DNA of 48,033 nt from Bradyrhizobium sp. 190 (GTDB taxonomy: Bacteria > Pseudomonadota > Alphaproteobacteria > Rhizobiales > Xanthobacteraceae). The notes under the pieces are model-generated. The model saw only the letters and a program-made list of their open reading frames with translations. It was not told the origin of the DNA and did no database searches. Position numbers and translations under genes: made by a program. Location: assembly GCF_023073415.1 (NCBI RefSeq), contig NZ_JADPJL010000028.1, forward strand, positions 1-48,033, in the 5' to 3' direction. Below, in pieces: positions 7,704-15,991 of this stretch (positions are counted from its first letter, which is position 1; every line of letters starts with the position of its first letter).

Positions 7704-7818
7704 GTCACCCGCCTTGTGCGCAATTGCGCACTGGGGCGGGTGACCCAGTATTCCAGAGACGTTCGTGATAGACCCGATAGGCCGCGGCGTACTGGATACC
7801 GCCTTCGCGGGTATGACA
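7704..7818. repeat. Palindromic intergenic repeat, family C
   Basis: A hairpin with arms GTCACCCGCC and GGCGGGTGAC (7704-7744, centre GTGCGCAATTGCGCAC) is followed by a half-repeated segment containing GCCGCGGCGTACTGGATACC. It fills the gap between convergent genes and probably also works as a terminator. Confidence 0.7.
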
Positions 7819-7845
7819 GTCTTTGGTGCGGCTGGAGTACGGCTC

Positions 7846-9525
7846 TCAGCTCAACCCAAACCTCACGCCGGCACGCGCTAACCCGCCGGCGATGCCTATC
7901 GGCGTCCCGTCCGCGCGCCAGCAGGCCGCGCCCGACATCGTCCCGTCCTCGTGAAACTGGATCGCGTTCATGCCGCCGGCAACCGTCGGCACGGCCAGCA
8001 CCTTGTGACCTATCGCGACAAGTTTGGCGCGAACATCGTCGGGCACCGCGCGTTCGACTTCGAGCGCATTGCCTTCGGTCCACACCCGCGGCGCTTCGAC
8101 CGCCTCCTGCAGGCTCATGCGGTGGTCGATCAAGTTGATCAACGCCTGCATCGCGCTCGGAAAGATCCGCTTTCCCCCGGGCAGGCCGAGCGCATAGACG
8201 AGCTTGCCGCCGCGAAGCGCCATCATCGGCGACATCGAGGTGGTGACGCGCTTGCCCGGCGCCAGCGATAGCGCATGGCTGGGGCGCGGATCGTAGAGGT
8301 TCATGTAATTGTTCGGGATGGCGCCGAGGCCGGGAATCAGGATTTTTGCGCCGAACAGATTGTTGATGGTCTGCGTGGTCGCGACCACATTGCCGAACCC
8401 ATCCGCCGCCGTCATGTGGGTGGTATCAGCACTTTCGAGCTGCGCCACGCCGGCGCCCCATGCCTGCGCACGGTTTGGATCGATCGCGCGGCGGCGCTCG
8501 TCGGCATAGGCCTTCGAGATCAGGCGTTCGACCGGCACGTTGATGAAGTCAGGATCACCGCTGGCGGCGGCGCGGTCGGCGAAGGCGATCTTGAGCACCT
8601 CGGCAAGATAATGGATCGTGGCGGCGGAGCCGAAGCCGAGCTTTGCGATATCATAGCCTTCGAGAATGTTGAGCATTTGCGCGATGTGCACGCCGGAAGC
8701 CGCGGGCGGCGGCGGGCCCAGAATTTCCCAGCCGCGATAATCGGCGCGGATCGGCTGGCGCTCGACGGTCCTGTAGGTCGCCAGATCCTCGCGGGCGATG
8801 AAGCCGCCGTTCTTCTCCATGTAATCGACGAGAATGTCGCCGAGCCGCCCGTGATAGAGTGCCGCTTCGCCATGCTGCGAGATGTAGCGCAGCGTCTCCG
8901 CATATTCCGACTGCAGCACGCGCTCACCGGCTTTCAGCGGCATCCCCTTGGGCAGGTAGATCGCCGAGATGGCCTTGTCCTTGAGCATCTCCTGGGCGCT
9001 GTCGGAAATGCATTCATGCAGATAGGGCGTCACGGCATAGCCGCGTGAGGCATGCCTGATCGCAGGCTGCATGACGTCGGCGAGCGACATGGTGCCGAAC
9101 CGCTGCAGCGTCTCGCACCAGGCTTTCAGCGAGCCAGGCACGGCGACGGCTTTCGGGCCGTTGAGATTTTCATCGCCCACGGTATCGAACACGTCATGCG
9201 CCGAGCCGGGCTTCGAGGTGTAGGTATCGGGCCGGACCGCCAAGGGCACGGTGCTCTGGCCGTCGATGAAGCGATGGCTGTCGTCGGCCAGCCGGATATG
9301 GGCCATGCCGCCGCCGATGATGCCGACCATCATCGGCTCGACCACCGTCAGCACGAACAGCGTCGCGATCGCCGCGTCGATGGCGTTGCCGCCGGCCGCC
9401 AGCATTTCCGCGCCCGCGCTCGATGCCAGGGGGTGATTGCTGACCACCATGCCGCGGCTCCCCGTCGCCGGCTGCTTCTGACATTGAAAACCTGTGGCTG
9501 CGCGATCCCGCCAATGACCCGTCAT
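7846..9525 (-). CDS. ggt: Gamma-glutamyltransferase / glutathione hydrolase
   Basis: This N-terminal nucleophile hydrolase cleaves the gamma-glutamyl bond of glutathione and related compounds. The 559-residue precursor contains GMVVSNHPLASSAGAEML near the N-terminus and the autoprocessing site at Thr368 in ESADTTHMT, where cleavage would give large and small subunits. The glycine-rich PGGKRIFPSAMQ segment and NNLFGAKI follow as in the family. No signal peptide is visible, so this member may be cytoplasmic, unlike E. coli Ggt; many rhizobial homologues are similar. It is a single gene, divergent from parA across about 245 bp. Confidence 0.92.
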   Translation of the reverse strand: MTGHWRDRAATGFQCQKQPATGSRGMVVSNHPLASSAGAEMLAAGGNAIDAAIATLFVLTVVEPMMVGIIGGGMAHIRLADDSHRFIDGQSTVPLAVRPDTYTSKPGSAHDVFDTVGDENLNGPKAVAVPGSLKAWCETLQRFGTMSLADVMQPAIRHASRGYAVTPYLHECISDSAQEMLKDKAISAIYLPKGMPLKAGERVLQSEYAETLRYISQHGEAALYHGRLGDILVDYMEKNGGFIAREDLATYRTVERQPIRADYRGWEILGPPPPAASGVHIAQMLNILEGYDIAKLGFGSAATIHYLAEVLKIAFADRAAASGDPDFINVPVERLISKAYADERRRAIDPNRAQAWGAGVAQLESADTTHMTAADGFGNVVATTQTINNLFGAKILIPGLGAIPNNYMNLYDPRPSHALSLAPGKRVTTSMSPMMALRGGKLVYALGLPGGKRIFPSAMQALINLIDHRMSLQEAVEAPRVWTEGNALEVERAVPDDVRAKLVAIGHKVLAVPTVAGGMNAIQFHEDGTMSGAACWRADGTPIGIAGGLARAGVRFGLS

Positions 9526-9770
9526 GCTGTTTTCCCGCTTCTTGTTATGGTTTCATCGGGCGCAAATGCACCGCCCGGCAGTATTTGCCCGGATGACCAC
9601 AATTCCAGAATCGGGCATCATTGCAAGCTGACTGATTCGGACAACCGCGATCCCCCTACCTTTGGATCGGGCTGGGCACGTCTGAACGAGCGCGTAACTC
9701 GGCGTCGCAGAATGCGGCGCAGCTCGTGTGGCGTAACCCAAATGCCTGAAAGCCATCCAGAGGACGTGAA

Positions 9771-10541
9771 ATGCAGACGATCGTATTGGCCACCCAGAAG
9801 GGTGGCTCGGGGAAAAGCACGCTTGCCATCGGCCTTACACTTGCCGCCATCCGGGCCGGCCATAATGTCCGCCTGATCGAGACGGACCCCCAGGGCACTG
9901 TTTCGAACTGGAAGCGCCGCCGTCCCTATGCCGCGCCGATCATCGAGCCGATCTACGCCGCCCGGGAGGTCGAACAGCGCCTGCAATCGCTCGCGCACGA
10001 CGGCGTTACGGTGACGATCGTGGATACCGCCGGCGGCGAAAGCGCCGCGACCAATTCGGCCATTCGTTATTCCGACCTCTGCCTGATTCCGACGCGACCG
10101 AGCATCGCCGACATCGAGGCGACCGCCGCGACGCTCCGCGTCATCAGGGCCTGGCACAAGCCGTTTGCCTACGTCCTGAACCAGACCCCGATCCGGGCCG
10201 CGGCACGCCTCGCCGGTGCGGAAAATGCGTTGAGCAACGAGGCCGCGCTCGACATCGATGATATCGTTGCCAGACCCCTTATCGTGATGCGCAACGATCA
10301 CCAGGACGCGCTGAGCGCCGGCCTCGCCGTCTGCGAACATGCACCGGGCGGCAAGTCCGCGGAGGAAATGCGCGCCCTCTGGCAGTGGACCGAATCGCGG
10401 CTGGGCAATGCGATTGCGGCTACTGACGAACCGATCATCGAGGAGTTCGTGGAAATACCCGCAATTATTCCCAAATGGGCTGCGCTCCCGTCTTTCGACA
10501 CCGACAGCGCAGTCTTCCTGAGAACCCCGGCTCGCGTCTGA
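9771..10541 (+). CDS. Orphan ParA/MinD-family ATPase
   Basis: This 256-residue P-loop ATPase has a deviant Walker A motif KGGSGKSTLA (about 10-19, signature Lys10), the A-prime Asp in LIETDPQGT and the Walker B/switch segment VTIVDTAGGES. ParA-type ATPases position DNA, plasmids, chemoreceptors or other cargo by nucleotide-dependent dimerisation. No parB, no centromere-like repeats and no chemotaxis or carboxysome genes lie nearby, so the cargo cannot be inferred. An acidic extension (DEPIIEEFVEIPAIIP) near the C-terminus is not part of the core fold. The 245-bp upstream gap shows no other gene. Confidence 0.85.
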   Translation: MQTIVLATQKGGSGKSTLAIGLTLAAIRAGHNVRLIETDPQGTVSNWKRRRPYAAPIIEPIYAAREVEQRLQSLAHDGVTVTIVDTAGGESAATNSAIRYSDLCLIPTRPSIADIEATAATLRVIRAWHKPFAYVLNQTPIRAAARLAGAENALSNEAALDIDDIVARPLIVMRNDHQDALSAGLAVCEHAPGGKSAEEMRALWQWTESRLGNAIAATDEPIIEEFVEIPAIIPKWAALPSFDTDSAVFLRTPARV

Positions 10542-10622
10542 TATCACGCTTCGCGCAAGGTAAATGCGCGAGGCGAAGGCGGAAGCAACCGGCCGCCAGC
10601 CCCGCCGGATTGCTTCGCTTCG

Positions 10623-11189
10623 CTATGGATTTCGACGCAGCCAGTTCTCCCGCGTCACGCGCCATTTTTCCGCGAGCGTCTGACCGCTATGATGGGCAAG
10701 CTCGATGTAGCCGACGAGTTCGGCGCCGGTCTTTTGCTTGACCCGGCGTGACGCCACGTTGGTCGCCGCATTGCAGGCGTAGAAGCTCTCGATCCCGAGC
10801 GTGCGGAAGGCAAAATCGTTCACTGCCGAGACGGCTTCGCTCATCAATCCCTGATTCCAATAGCGCTCCGCGAGCCAGAAGCCGCGGTTGCCTTTCGCAT
10901 CGTCCGACCCGGGGCGAAAGCGAATATTCCCGATCGCCTCGCCATCGCCGCCGCGCAGCACCAGCATCCAATTATAGATCTCCTCGCCCGCGGCGACCTT
11001 CTCCAACTCCCTCGTAATGAAAGTCTCCGCGCCGTCCTCTGGATACGGCCAGGGGACAACCGATGCGAGATGCTGGATGATATTCCAGTTGTTGAAATGG
11101 CGCTGGATCGCGGGCGCATCCGACATTGCGAGCGGCCGCAAGATCAGGCGCTCCGTTTGCAGCGTCGGCGTGATGGTTATTTCTGGCAT
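10623..11189 (-). CDS. GNAT-family N-acetyltransferase (RimJ/RimL type)
   Basis: About 188 residues from ATG 11189 (MPEITITPTLQTERLILRPL). The beta-1 segment LQTERLILRPL is characteristic of RimJ/RimL-like acetyltransferases. The acetyl-CoA motif appears as WLAERYWNQGLMSEAV and the NxxS-like segment as CNAATNVASRRVKQKTG. The start overlaps the last 13 bp of mutM, which argues for co-transcription and translational coupling; longer in-frame starts would run deep into mutM. The substrate may be a protein N-terminus or a small molecule and cannot be read from the sequence. Confidence 0.87.
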   Translation of the reverse strand: MPEITITPTLQTERLILRPLAMSDAPAIQRHFNNWNIIQHLASVVPWPYPEDGAETFITRELEKVAAGEEIYNWMLVLRGGDGEAIGNIRFRPGSDDAKGNRGFWLAERYWNQGLMSEAVSAVNDFAFRTLGIESFYACNAATNVASRRVKQKTGAELVGYIELAHHSGQTLAEKWRVTRENWLRRNP

Positions 11190-12082
11190 TTCGGGCACCA
11201 AAAGGTCGAGCGGCCGTTTTGAACGAAGCGCCGCACGATGCCGCCGCAGGCCTTGGTCTGGCACTTTTCGCCCTCGCGGTCATAGACCTGGAACGAGTGC
11301 TGGAAATAGCCGAGTTCGCCCGACGTCAGCCGATGATCGCTGATCGAGGAGCCGCCGGCCTTGATCGCCTGATTGAGCACCGAATGAATCGCATTCACCA
11401 GCCGCCCGGCGTGATCGGTCGGCTCGCCCCCGGCAACGCCCTTGCGTTGTCCGGCTTTGGTTGCCAGCGTCGCCGCCAGTCGCCGTGGCGACAGATGCGA
11501 CCGGTACAGCGCTTCGCAGACATAGATATTGCCGAGGCCTGCGACCACGCGCTGGTCGAGCAGCGCGGCCTTCAGGCTGGTCTTCTTGTTGAAACACGAG
11601 CGCGCCAGCATCGCGGCGTCGAATTCGTTGCCGAGCGGCTCCGGGCCGAGGTCCTTCAACAGTGGTTCGTCCTCCAGCGCGTTGCGGGCGATGATCTTCA
11701 TGTACCCAAAGCGGCGCGGATCGTTGAACACGACGGAAGCGCCCGATGACATGTGAAACACCACGTGATCGTGCGCGCGATCCTCGCTGCGCGGATGGTG
11801 GAATTGGCCCGGCGTGTTGTTATGGCCACCTTCCAGCACCCGGAACGAACCGGACATGCCCAGATGCATCAAGAGCACGTCGCCGGAGCCGAGATCCGCC
11901 ATCAGGTATTTGGCGCGGCGGCCGAGACCGGTCACGGTCTGGCCCTCCAGCCGCGCGGTAAAGTCTTTTTGAAAGGGAAACCGCAAATCCTTGCGCCGGG
12001 CTTCCGCTTTGAGGATTTTCGACCCCTCCATGGCGGGTTGCAGGCCGCGGCGGACGGTCTCAACTTCAGGCAATTCAGGCAT
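11177..12082 (-). CDS. mutM: Formamidopyrimidine-DNA glycosylase
   Basis: MutM removes 8-oxoguanine and formamidopyrimidines from DNA and cleaves the abasic strand. ATG 12082 is chosen because it gives the invariant PELPEVETVRRGL N-terminus; Pro1 (after Met removal) is the Schiff-base nucleophile and Glu2 the acid. The H2TH region includes DQRVVAGLGNIYVCEALY. The C-terminal zinc finger is intact, with cysteines in EKCQTKACGG and FWCPKCQ. Length of 301 residues is slightly longer than E. coli Fpg because of an insertion near GQRKGVAGGEPTDHAGR. It is divergent from ubiE across about 80 bp. Confidence 0.96.
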   Translation of the reverse strand: MPELPEVETVRRGLQPAMEGSKILKAEARRKDLRFPFQKDFTARLEGQTVTGLGRRAKYLMADLGSGDVLLMHLGMSGSFRVLEGGHNNTPGQFHHPRSEDRAHDHVVFHMSSGASVVFNDPRRFGYMKIIARNALEDEPLLKDLGPEPLGNEFDAAMLARSCFNKKTSLKAALLDQRVVAGLGNIYVCEALYRSHLSPRRLAATLATKAGQRKGVAGGEPTDHAGRLVNAIHSVLNQAIKAGGSSISDHRLTSGELGYFQHSFQVYDREGEKCQTKACGGIVRRFVQNGRSTFWCPKCQK

Positions 12083-12162
12083 GCAGGCATTCACCTTATG
12101 GAGGTGACGTGATAGCGCCATTGCGGCCGGCGCGCTATGGTCGGCCGACGGAGTATGAGTTG

Positions 12163-12924
12163 ATGGATCGGCCGGACCAAACCACCCATTTTGGCTTCAG
12201 GGACGTACCCCTGGGGGACAAGCAGACGCTGGTGAACGACGTCTTTCACAGCGTGGCCTCCCGCTACGACCTGATGAACGATCTGATGTCGGCGGGCCTG
12301 CACCGGGTCTGGAAGGACATCATGATCAATGCGCTCAATCCGCCGAAAACCGATGCGCCCTTTGCCCTGCTCGACGTCGCGGGCGGCACCGGCGACATTG
12401 CCTTCCGCGCCGCCGGGGCCGCGGGCGCAGGCTTCCACGCCACCGCCTGCGACATCAACACCGACATGCTCGAGGTTGGCCGCAACCGCGCGCTGGCGCG
12501 TCATCTCGACCACCAGGTTTCCTTCGTCGAGGGCAATGCCGAGACGCTGGCATTCGGCGACCGCAGCTTCGACGCCTACACCATCGCGTTCGGCATTCGC
12601 AACGTGCCGCGGATCGATACCGCGCTGCGCGAAGCCTATCGCGTGCTGCGGCCCGGCAGTAGATTTTTGTGCCTGGAATTCTCCACGGTCGACGTCCCCG
12701 GGCTCGACTGGCTGTATGATCAGTTCTCGTTCAAGGTGATCCCGCCGCTCGGCCGCGCCGTGACGGGCGATGCGGAGTCCTACCAGTACCTCGTCGAATC
12801 GATCCGGAAATTCCCCCGGCCCAATGTATTTGCCGAGATGATCCGCGCCGCCGGCTTTTCGCGGGTGAAGTGGGAAAGCCTCTCCGGCGGCATCGTGGCG
12901 TTGCATTCGGGCTGGCGTTTGTGA
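12163..12924 (+). CDS. ubiE: Ubiquinone/menaquinone C-methyltransferase UbiE
   Basis: UbiE is the SAM-dependent C-methyltransferase that makes demethoxyubiquinol in ubiquinone synthesis. The 253-residue protein contains FGFRDVPLGDKQTLVNDVF and VASRYDLMNDLMSAGLHR, both UbiE signatures, then SAM motif I LLDVAGGTGDIAF and the C-terminal signature YLVESIRKFPRP. ATG 12163 is chosen over 12109 because MDRPDQTTHFGF fits the family start and a GGAG lies upstream. It is first in a plus-strand operon ubiE-ubiB-coaBC-dut; its stop overlaps the GTG start of ubiB by 4 bp. Confidence 0.96.
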   Translation: MDRPDQTTHFGFRDVPLGDKQTLVNDVFHSVASRYDLMNDLMSAGLHRVWKDIMINALNPPKTDAPFALLDVAGGTGDIAFRAAGAAGAGFHATACDINTDMLEVGRNRALARHLDHQVSFVEGNAETLAFGDRSFDAYTIAFGIRNVPRIDTALREAYRVLRPGSRFLCLEFSTVDVPGLDWLYDQFSFKVIPPLGRAVTGDAESYQYLVESIRKFPRPNVFAEMIRAAGFSRVKWESLSGGIVALHSGWRL

Positions 12925-14495
12925 TTTCTGCCGCGACCCACATCGCGCGGCTCGTCCGCGCCGCTTACGTGTTCGCGCGCGAAGGCGTGTTCGGCGTCGT
13001 CGATCCGAGCCTGGTGCCACCGCCCGGGCAGCTCGCGCTGCGGCTGGCGCGCCTGATCGAACGGCCCGGCGCCAAATCCGGCCCACGGCTGTCGCGCGCG
13101 CTGACGCGGCTCGGCCCCGCTTACCTCAAACTCGGCCAGTTTCTGGCGACCCGGCCCGACGTGGTCGGCGTCGCGATGGCGCGCGATCTGGAAGCCCTGC
13201 AGGACCGCCTGCCGCCGTTTTCGCAAGCCGAAGCCGAGGCCGTGATCGCCGCATCGCTGGAACGCCCTCTGGCCAAGGCGTTTGTCAGCCTCGGCCCGGC
13301 GGTCGCCGCCGCCTCGATCGCCCAGGTGCATCGCGGCGAGGTGGAGCACGATGGCGTACGCCAGCCGGTCGCCGTAAAAGTGCTCCGGCCCCATGTCGCC
13401 TCGCGTTTTCGCCGCGACCTCGGCGATTTCTTCTTCGTCGCGCACAATGCGGAAGCGCACTCGGCCGAAGCACGGCGGCTGCGGTTGATCGAGGTTATCA
13501 ACACAATGTCGCGCTCGGTCGCGATGGAGATGGACCTGCGGCTGGAAGCGGCCGCTTTGTCCGAGATGGCGGAGAACACAAGCGACGATCCGGATTTCCG
13601 CGTGCCGACCGTCGATTGGGACCGCACCACCCACAACGTGCTGACGATGGAGTGGATCGACGGCATCGCGCTCAATGACCGTGCGCGGCTCGAAAAATCC
13701 CACGTCGACCTGCCCGATCTCGGCCGCAAGGTGATCCAGAGCTTTCTGCGCCATGCGCTGCGCGACGGCTTCTTCCACGCCGACATGCATCCCGGCAATC
13801 TGTTTCTCGATGATGCCGGCCGGCTGGTGGCGGTCGATTTCGGCATCATGGGCCGGCTCGGGCTGAAGGAGCGGCGTTTCCTCGCCGAAATTCTACTGGG
13901 CTTCATCACGCGCGACTACCGCCGCGTCGCCGAGGTGCATTTCGAGGCCGGCTATGTGCCGGGCCATCATTCGGTGGAGAATTTCGCGCAAGCCATCCGC
14001 GCCATCGGCGAGCCGATCCACAACCGCACCGCCGAAGAAATCTCGATGGCGAAGCTGCTGACCCTGCTGCTCGAGGTCACCGGCCTGTTCGACATGCAGA
14101 CCCGGCCCGAACTGATCCTGCTGCAGAAGACCATGGTGGTGGTCGAAGGGGTCGCGCGAGGGTTCGATCCCAAGCTCGATATCTGGAAGGTCGCCGATCC
14201 CGTGGTGCGCGAATGGATCGAGCGCAATCTCGGGCCCATGGGGCGGATTCAGGGCGCGATGTCCGGCGCGGGCGAACTCGGCCGCGTGGCGGCGAGCCTA
14301 CCTGCGATCGCTTCGCGGGCGGTTGCCGTGCTCGAAAACATGGAGAAGATGACGCGGGAGGGCCTGACGCTGTCACCAGAGTCGATTGCCGCCTTGGGCC
14401 GTGCCGAGGGCCGCAAGAGCCGCTGGCGGACGGTAGCGCTCTGGATCATCGCGGCGACCTTTATCGGAATTCTGGTGGCCATCCGGCAGCTATGA
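12921..14495 (+). CDS. ubiB: Ubiquinone biosynthesis atypical kinase/ATPase UbiB
   Basis: UbiB is the ABC1/ADCK-family ATPase needed for coenzyme Q synthesis at the membrane. About 524 residues from GTG 12921, which overlaps the ubiE stop as GTGA. An in-frame ATG 51 bp earlier would overlap ubiE by 55 bp. Family motifs: the KxGQ helix in YLKLGQFLATRPD, the alanine-rich loop VAAASIAQVHRG, the Lys in VAVKVLRPH, catalytic HADMHPGNLFL and DFGIMGRLG. The last about 22 residues form a transmembrane helix (WRTVALWIIAATFIGILVAI). Confidence 0.95.
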   Translation: MISAATHIARLVRAAYVFAREGVFGVVDPSLVPPPGQLALRLARLIERPGAKSGPRLSRALTRLGPAYLKLGQFLATRPDVVGVAMARDLEALQDRLPPFSQAEAEAVIAASLERPLAKAFVSLGPAVAAASIAQVHRGEVEHDGVRQPVAVKVLRPHVASRFRRDLGDFFFVAHNAEAHSAEARRLRLIEVINTMSRSVAMEMDLRLEAAALSEMAENTSDDPDFRVPTVDWDRTTHNVLTMEWIDGIALNDRARLEKSHVDLPDLGRKVIQSFLRHALRDGFFHADMHPGNLFLDDAGRLVAVDFGIMGRLGLKERRFLAEILLGFITRDYRRVAEVHFEAGYVPGHHSVENFAQAIRAIGEPIHNRTAEEISMAKLLTLLLEVTGLFDMQTRPELILLQKTMVVVEGVARGFDPKLDIWKVADPVVREWIERNLGPMGRIQGAMSGAGELGRVAASLPAIASRAVAVLENMEKMTREGLTLSPESIAALGRAEGRKSRWRTVALWIIAATFIGILVAIRQL

Positions 14496-14499
14496 TTGC

Positions 14500-14524
14500 A
14501 ATGCCATCATGATATGATAGCATT
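14500..14524. promoter_or_regulatory. Candidate RHH operator upstream of coaBC (25-bp palindrome)
   Basis: Arms AATGCCATCAT (14500-14510) and ATGATAGCATT (14514-14524) match at 10 of 11 positions around a 3-bp centre. The embedded half-sites are TGCCATCA and TGATAGCA. From memory, the gonococcal FitA antitoxin recognises TGATAGCA-type half-sites. The coaBC protein begins with a FitA-like domain, so this may be its own operator. A TATGAT hexamer (14513-14518) lies inside. Confidence 0.55.
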
Positions 14525-14528
14525 GACT

Positions 14529-14539
14529 GCATACTATGC
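14529..14539. promoter_or_regulatory. Second palindrome before coaBC, GCATA-C-TATGC
   Basis: A perfect 11-bp odd palindrome lies between the larger palindrome and the GGAGG ribosome-binding site (14541-14545). Tandem short operators are typical of ribbon-helix-helix antitoxins. Confidence 0.4.
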
Positions 14540-14551
14540 TGGAGGCCGCCC

Positions 14552-15991
14552 ATGGCCAGCCTGACGATCCGAAAACTCGACGACGCCATCAAGTCCTACC
14601 TGCGGCTGCGCTCGGCCAAGAACGGCCGCTCGGTCGAGGAAGAAGTGCGGGTGATCCTGCGCGACTATTGCGAGGGGAGCCCGGCGCCAACAGCTTCATT
14701 GACCTCGCCGTCCGCTCCGACTGAACGGCCTGCTGTCGAGCGTGCAAACACCGCCGGCCAGGCCAGCGTCACCCTGATTATCGGCGGCGGCATCGCCGCC
14801 TTCAAATCGATGGAACTGATCCGGCGGCTGAAGGAGCGGCACATCGACGTCCGCTGTGTGCTGACCAAGGCCGCGCAGCAATTCGTCACGCCGCTTTCGG
14901 CCAGCGCACTGTCGCATGAGCGCGTCTATACCGATCTGTTCGACCCCGGCAGCGAATTCGACGCCGGTCACATCCGCCTCGCCCGCGAATGCGACCTGAT
15001 CGTGGTGGCGCCGGCGACCGCCGACCTGATGGCGAAGATGGCGCAGGGCCACGCCGACGATCTCGCCAGCGCGATCCTGCTGGCGGCCGACCGGCCGATC
15101 CTGCTGGCGCCCGCGATGAACCCCCTGATGTGGAACAACGCCGCCACGCGACGCAACGTGCTGCAGCTTCGGCGCGACGGCATCCATATGATCGGCCCCA
15201 GCGCCGGCGAAATGGCCGAGTCCAACGAGGCCGGCATCGGGCGGATGTCGGAGGCGATCGAAATCGCTGCTGCCGCAGTCGGCATTCTCCGCCCGCCACG
15301 ACCGCGTCCGCTCGCGGGCAAGCGCGTGCTGATCACGGCGGGACCGACACATGAGGCGATCGATCCCGTGCGCTATATCGCCAACCGTTCCTCCGGCAAG
15401 CAGGGCTTTGCCATCGCCGCTGCAGCGCAGGCTGCGGGCGCCGATGTCACGCTGGTCTCCGGGCCTGTCGAATTGCGCGATCCCGCTGGTGTGAACGTCA
15501 TCCGTGTGGAATCGGCGCGCGACATGCTGCATCGGGTGGAAGCCGCCTTGCCGGCCGATATCGCGATCTTCGCAGCCGCCGTTGCCGACTGGCGCGTTGC
15601 CAATGAGGGCGAGCAGAAGCTGAAAAAGACCGCTGCCGGCATGCCGCCGCTACAACTGGTCGAAAACCCCGACATTCTCGCGACGATCTCGAAACTGAAA
15701 GACAAGCGCCCGCCGCTGGTGATCGGCTTCGCCGCCGAGACCGAGAATCTGATCGACAACGCCAAGGCCAAGATCGCGCGCAAGGGCTGCGACTGGATCG
15801 TCGCCAACGACGTCTCGCCCGCAACCGGCGTAATGGGCGGCGACCGCAACACCGTTCATTTGCTGACGCGCGACGGGAAGGATATCAGCGTCGACGACAT
15901 CAAGGTTGATTCCTGGCCAGTGATGACCAAGGAACAGGTCGCGACCGAACTGGTAGCGAAGATTGCGAAGACCGTGGAGAAAAATTCGTGA
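14552..15991 (+). CDS. coaBC: Bifunctional CoaBC with an N-terminal FitA-like ribbon-helix-helix domain
   Basis: CoaBC makes 4-phosphopantothenoylcysteine (CoaB) and decarboxylates it (CoaC) in coenzyme A synthesis. Residues 1-40 (MASLTIRKLDDAIKSYLRLR, GRSVEEEVRVIL) match the FitA/VapB ribbon-helix-helix antitoxin fold. A Pro/Ala/Ser-rich linker (41-70) joins it to CoaC (about 72-245: GGGIAAFKS, catalytic His140 in AGHIRLA, Asn190 in PAMNPLMW) and CoaB (about 255-475: ITAGPTHEAIDPVRYIAN, SSGKQGFAIA, AAVADWR, KLKKTAAG). The flap motif reads GEMAESNEAGIGRM and lacks the active-site Cys seen in E. coli. GGAGG precedes ATG 14552. No ATG or GTG lies between the domains; only a poorly placed TTG (14699). 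No PIN toxin gene is nearby. The stop overlaps dut. Confidence 0.93.
   Translation: MASLTIRKLDDAIKSYLRLRSAKNGRSVEEEVRVILRDYCEGSPAPTASLTSPSAPTERPAVERANTAGQASVTLIIGGGIAAFKSMELIRRLKERHIDVRCVLTKAAQQFVTPLSASALSHERVYTDLFDPGSEFDAGHIRLARECDLIVVAPATADLMAKMAQGHADDLASAILLAADRPILLAPAMNPLMWNNAATRRNVLQLRRDGIHMIGPSAGEMAESNEAGIGRMSEAIEIAAAAVGILRPPRPRPLAGKRVLITAGPTHEAIDPVRYIANRSSGKQGFAIAAAAQAAGADVTLVSGPVELRDPAGVNVIRVESARDMLHRVEAALPADIAIFAAAVADWRVANEGEQKLKKTAAGMPPLQLVENPDILATISKLKDKRPPLVIGFAAETENLIDNAKAKIARKGCDWIVANDVSPATGVMGGDRNTVHLLTRDGKDISVDDIKVDSWPVMTKEQVATELVAKIAKTVEKNS

Noticed and set aside
6242..8083. 613-codon open frame on the minus strand
   Set aside because: Arg/Ala-rich, overlaps the exported protease-like gene and the ggt 3' end in antisense. 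High G+C shadow frame.
12870..12920. Upstream ATG start for ubiB
   Set aside because: It would overlap ubiE by 55 bp; GTG 12921 gives the usual 4-bp overlap and a normal N-terminus.
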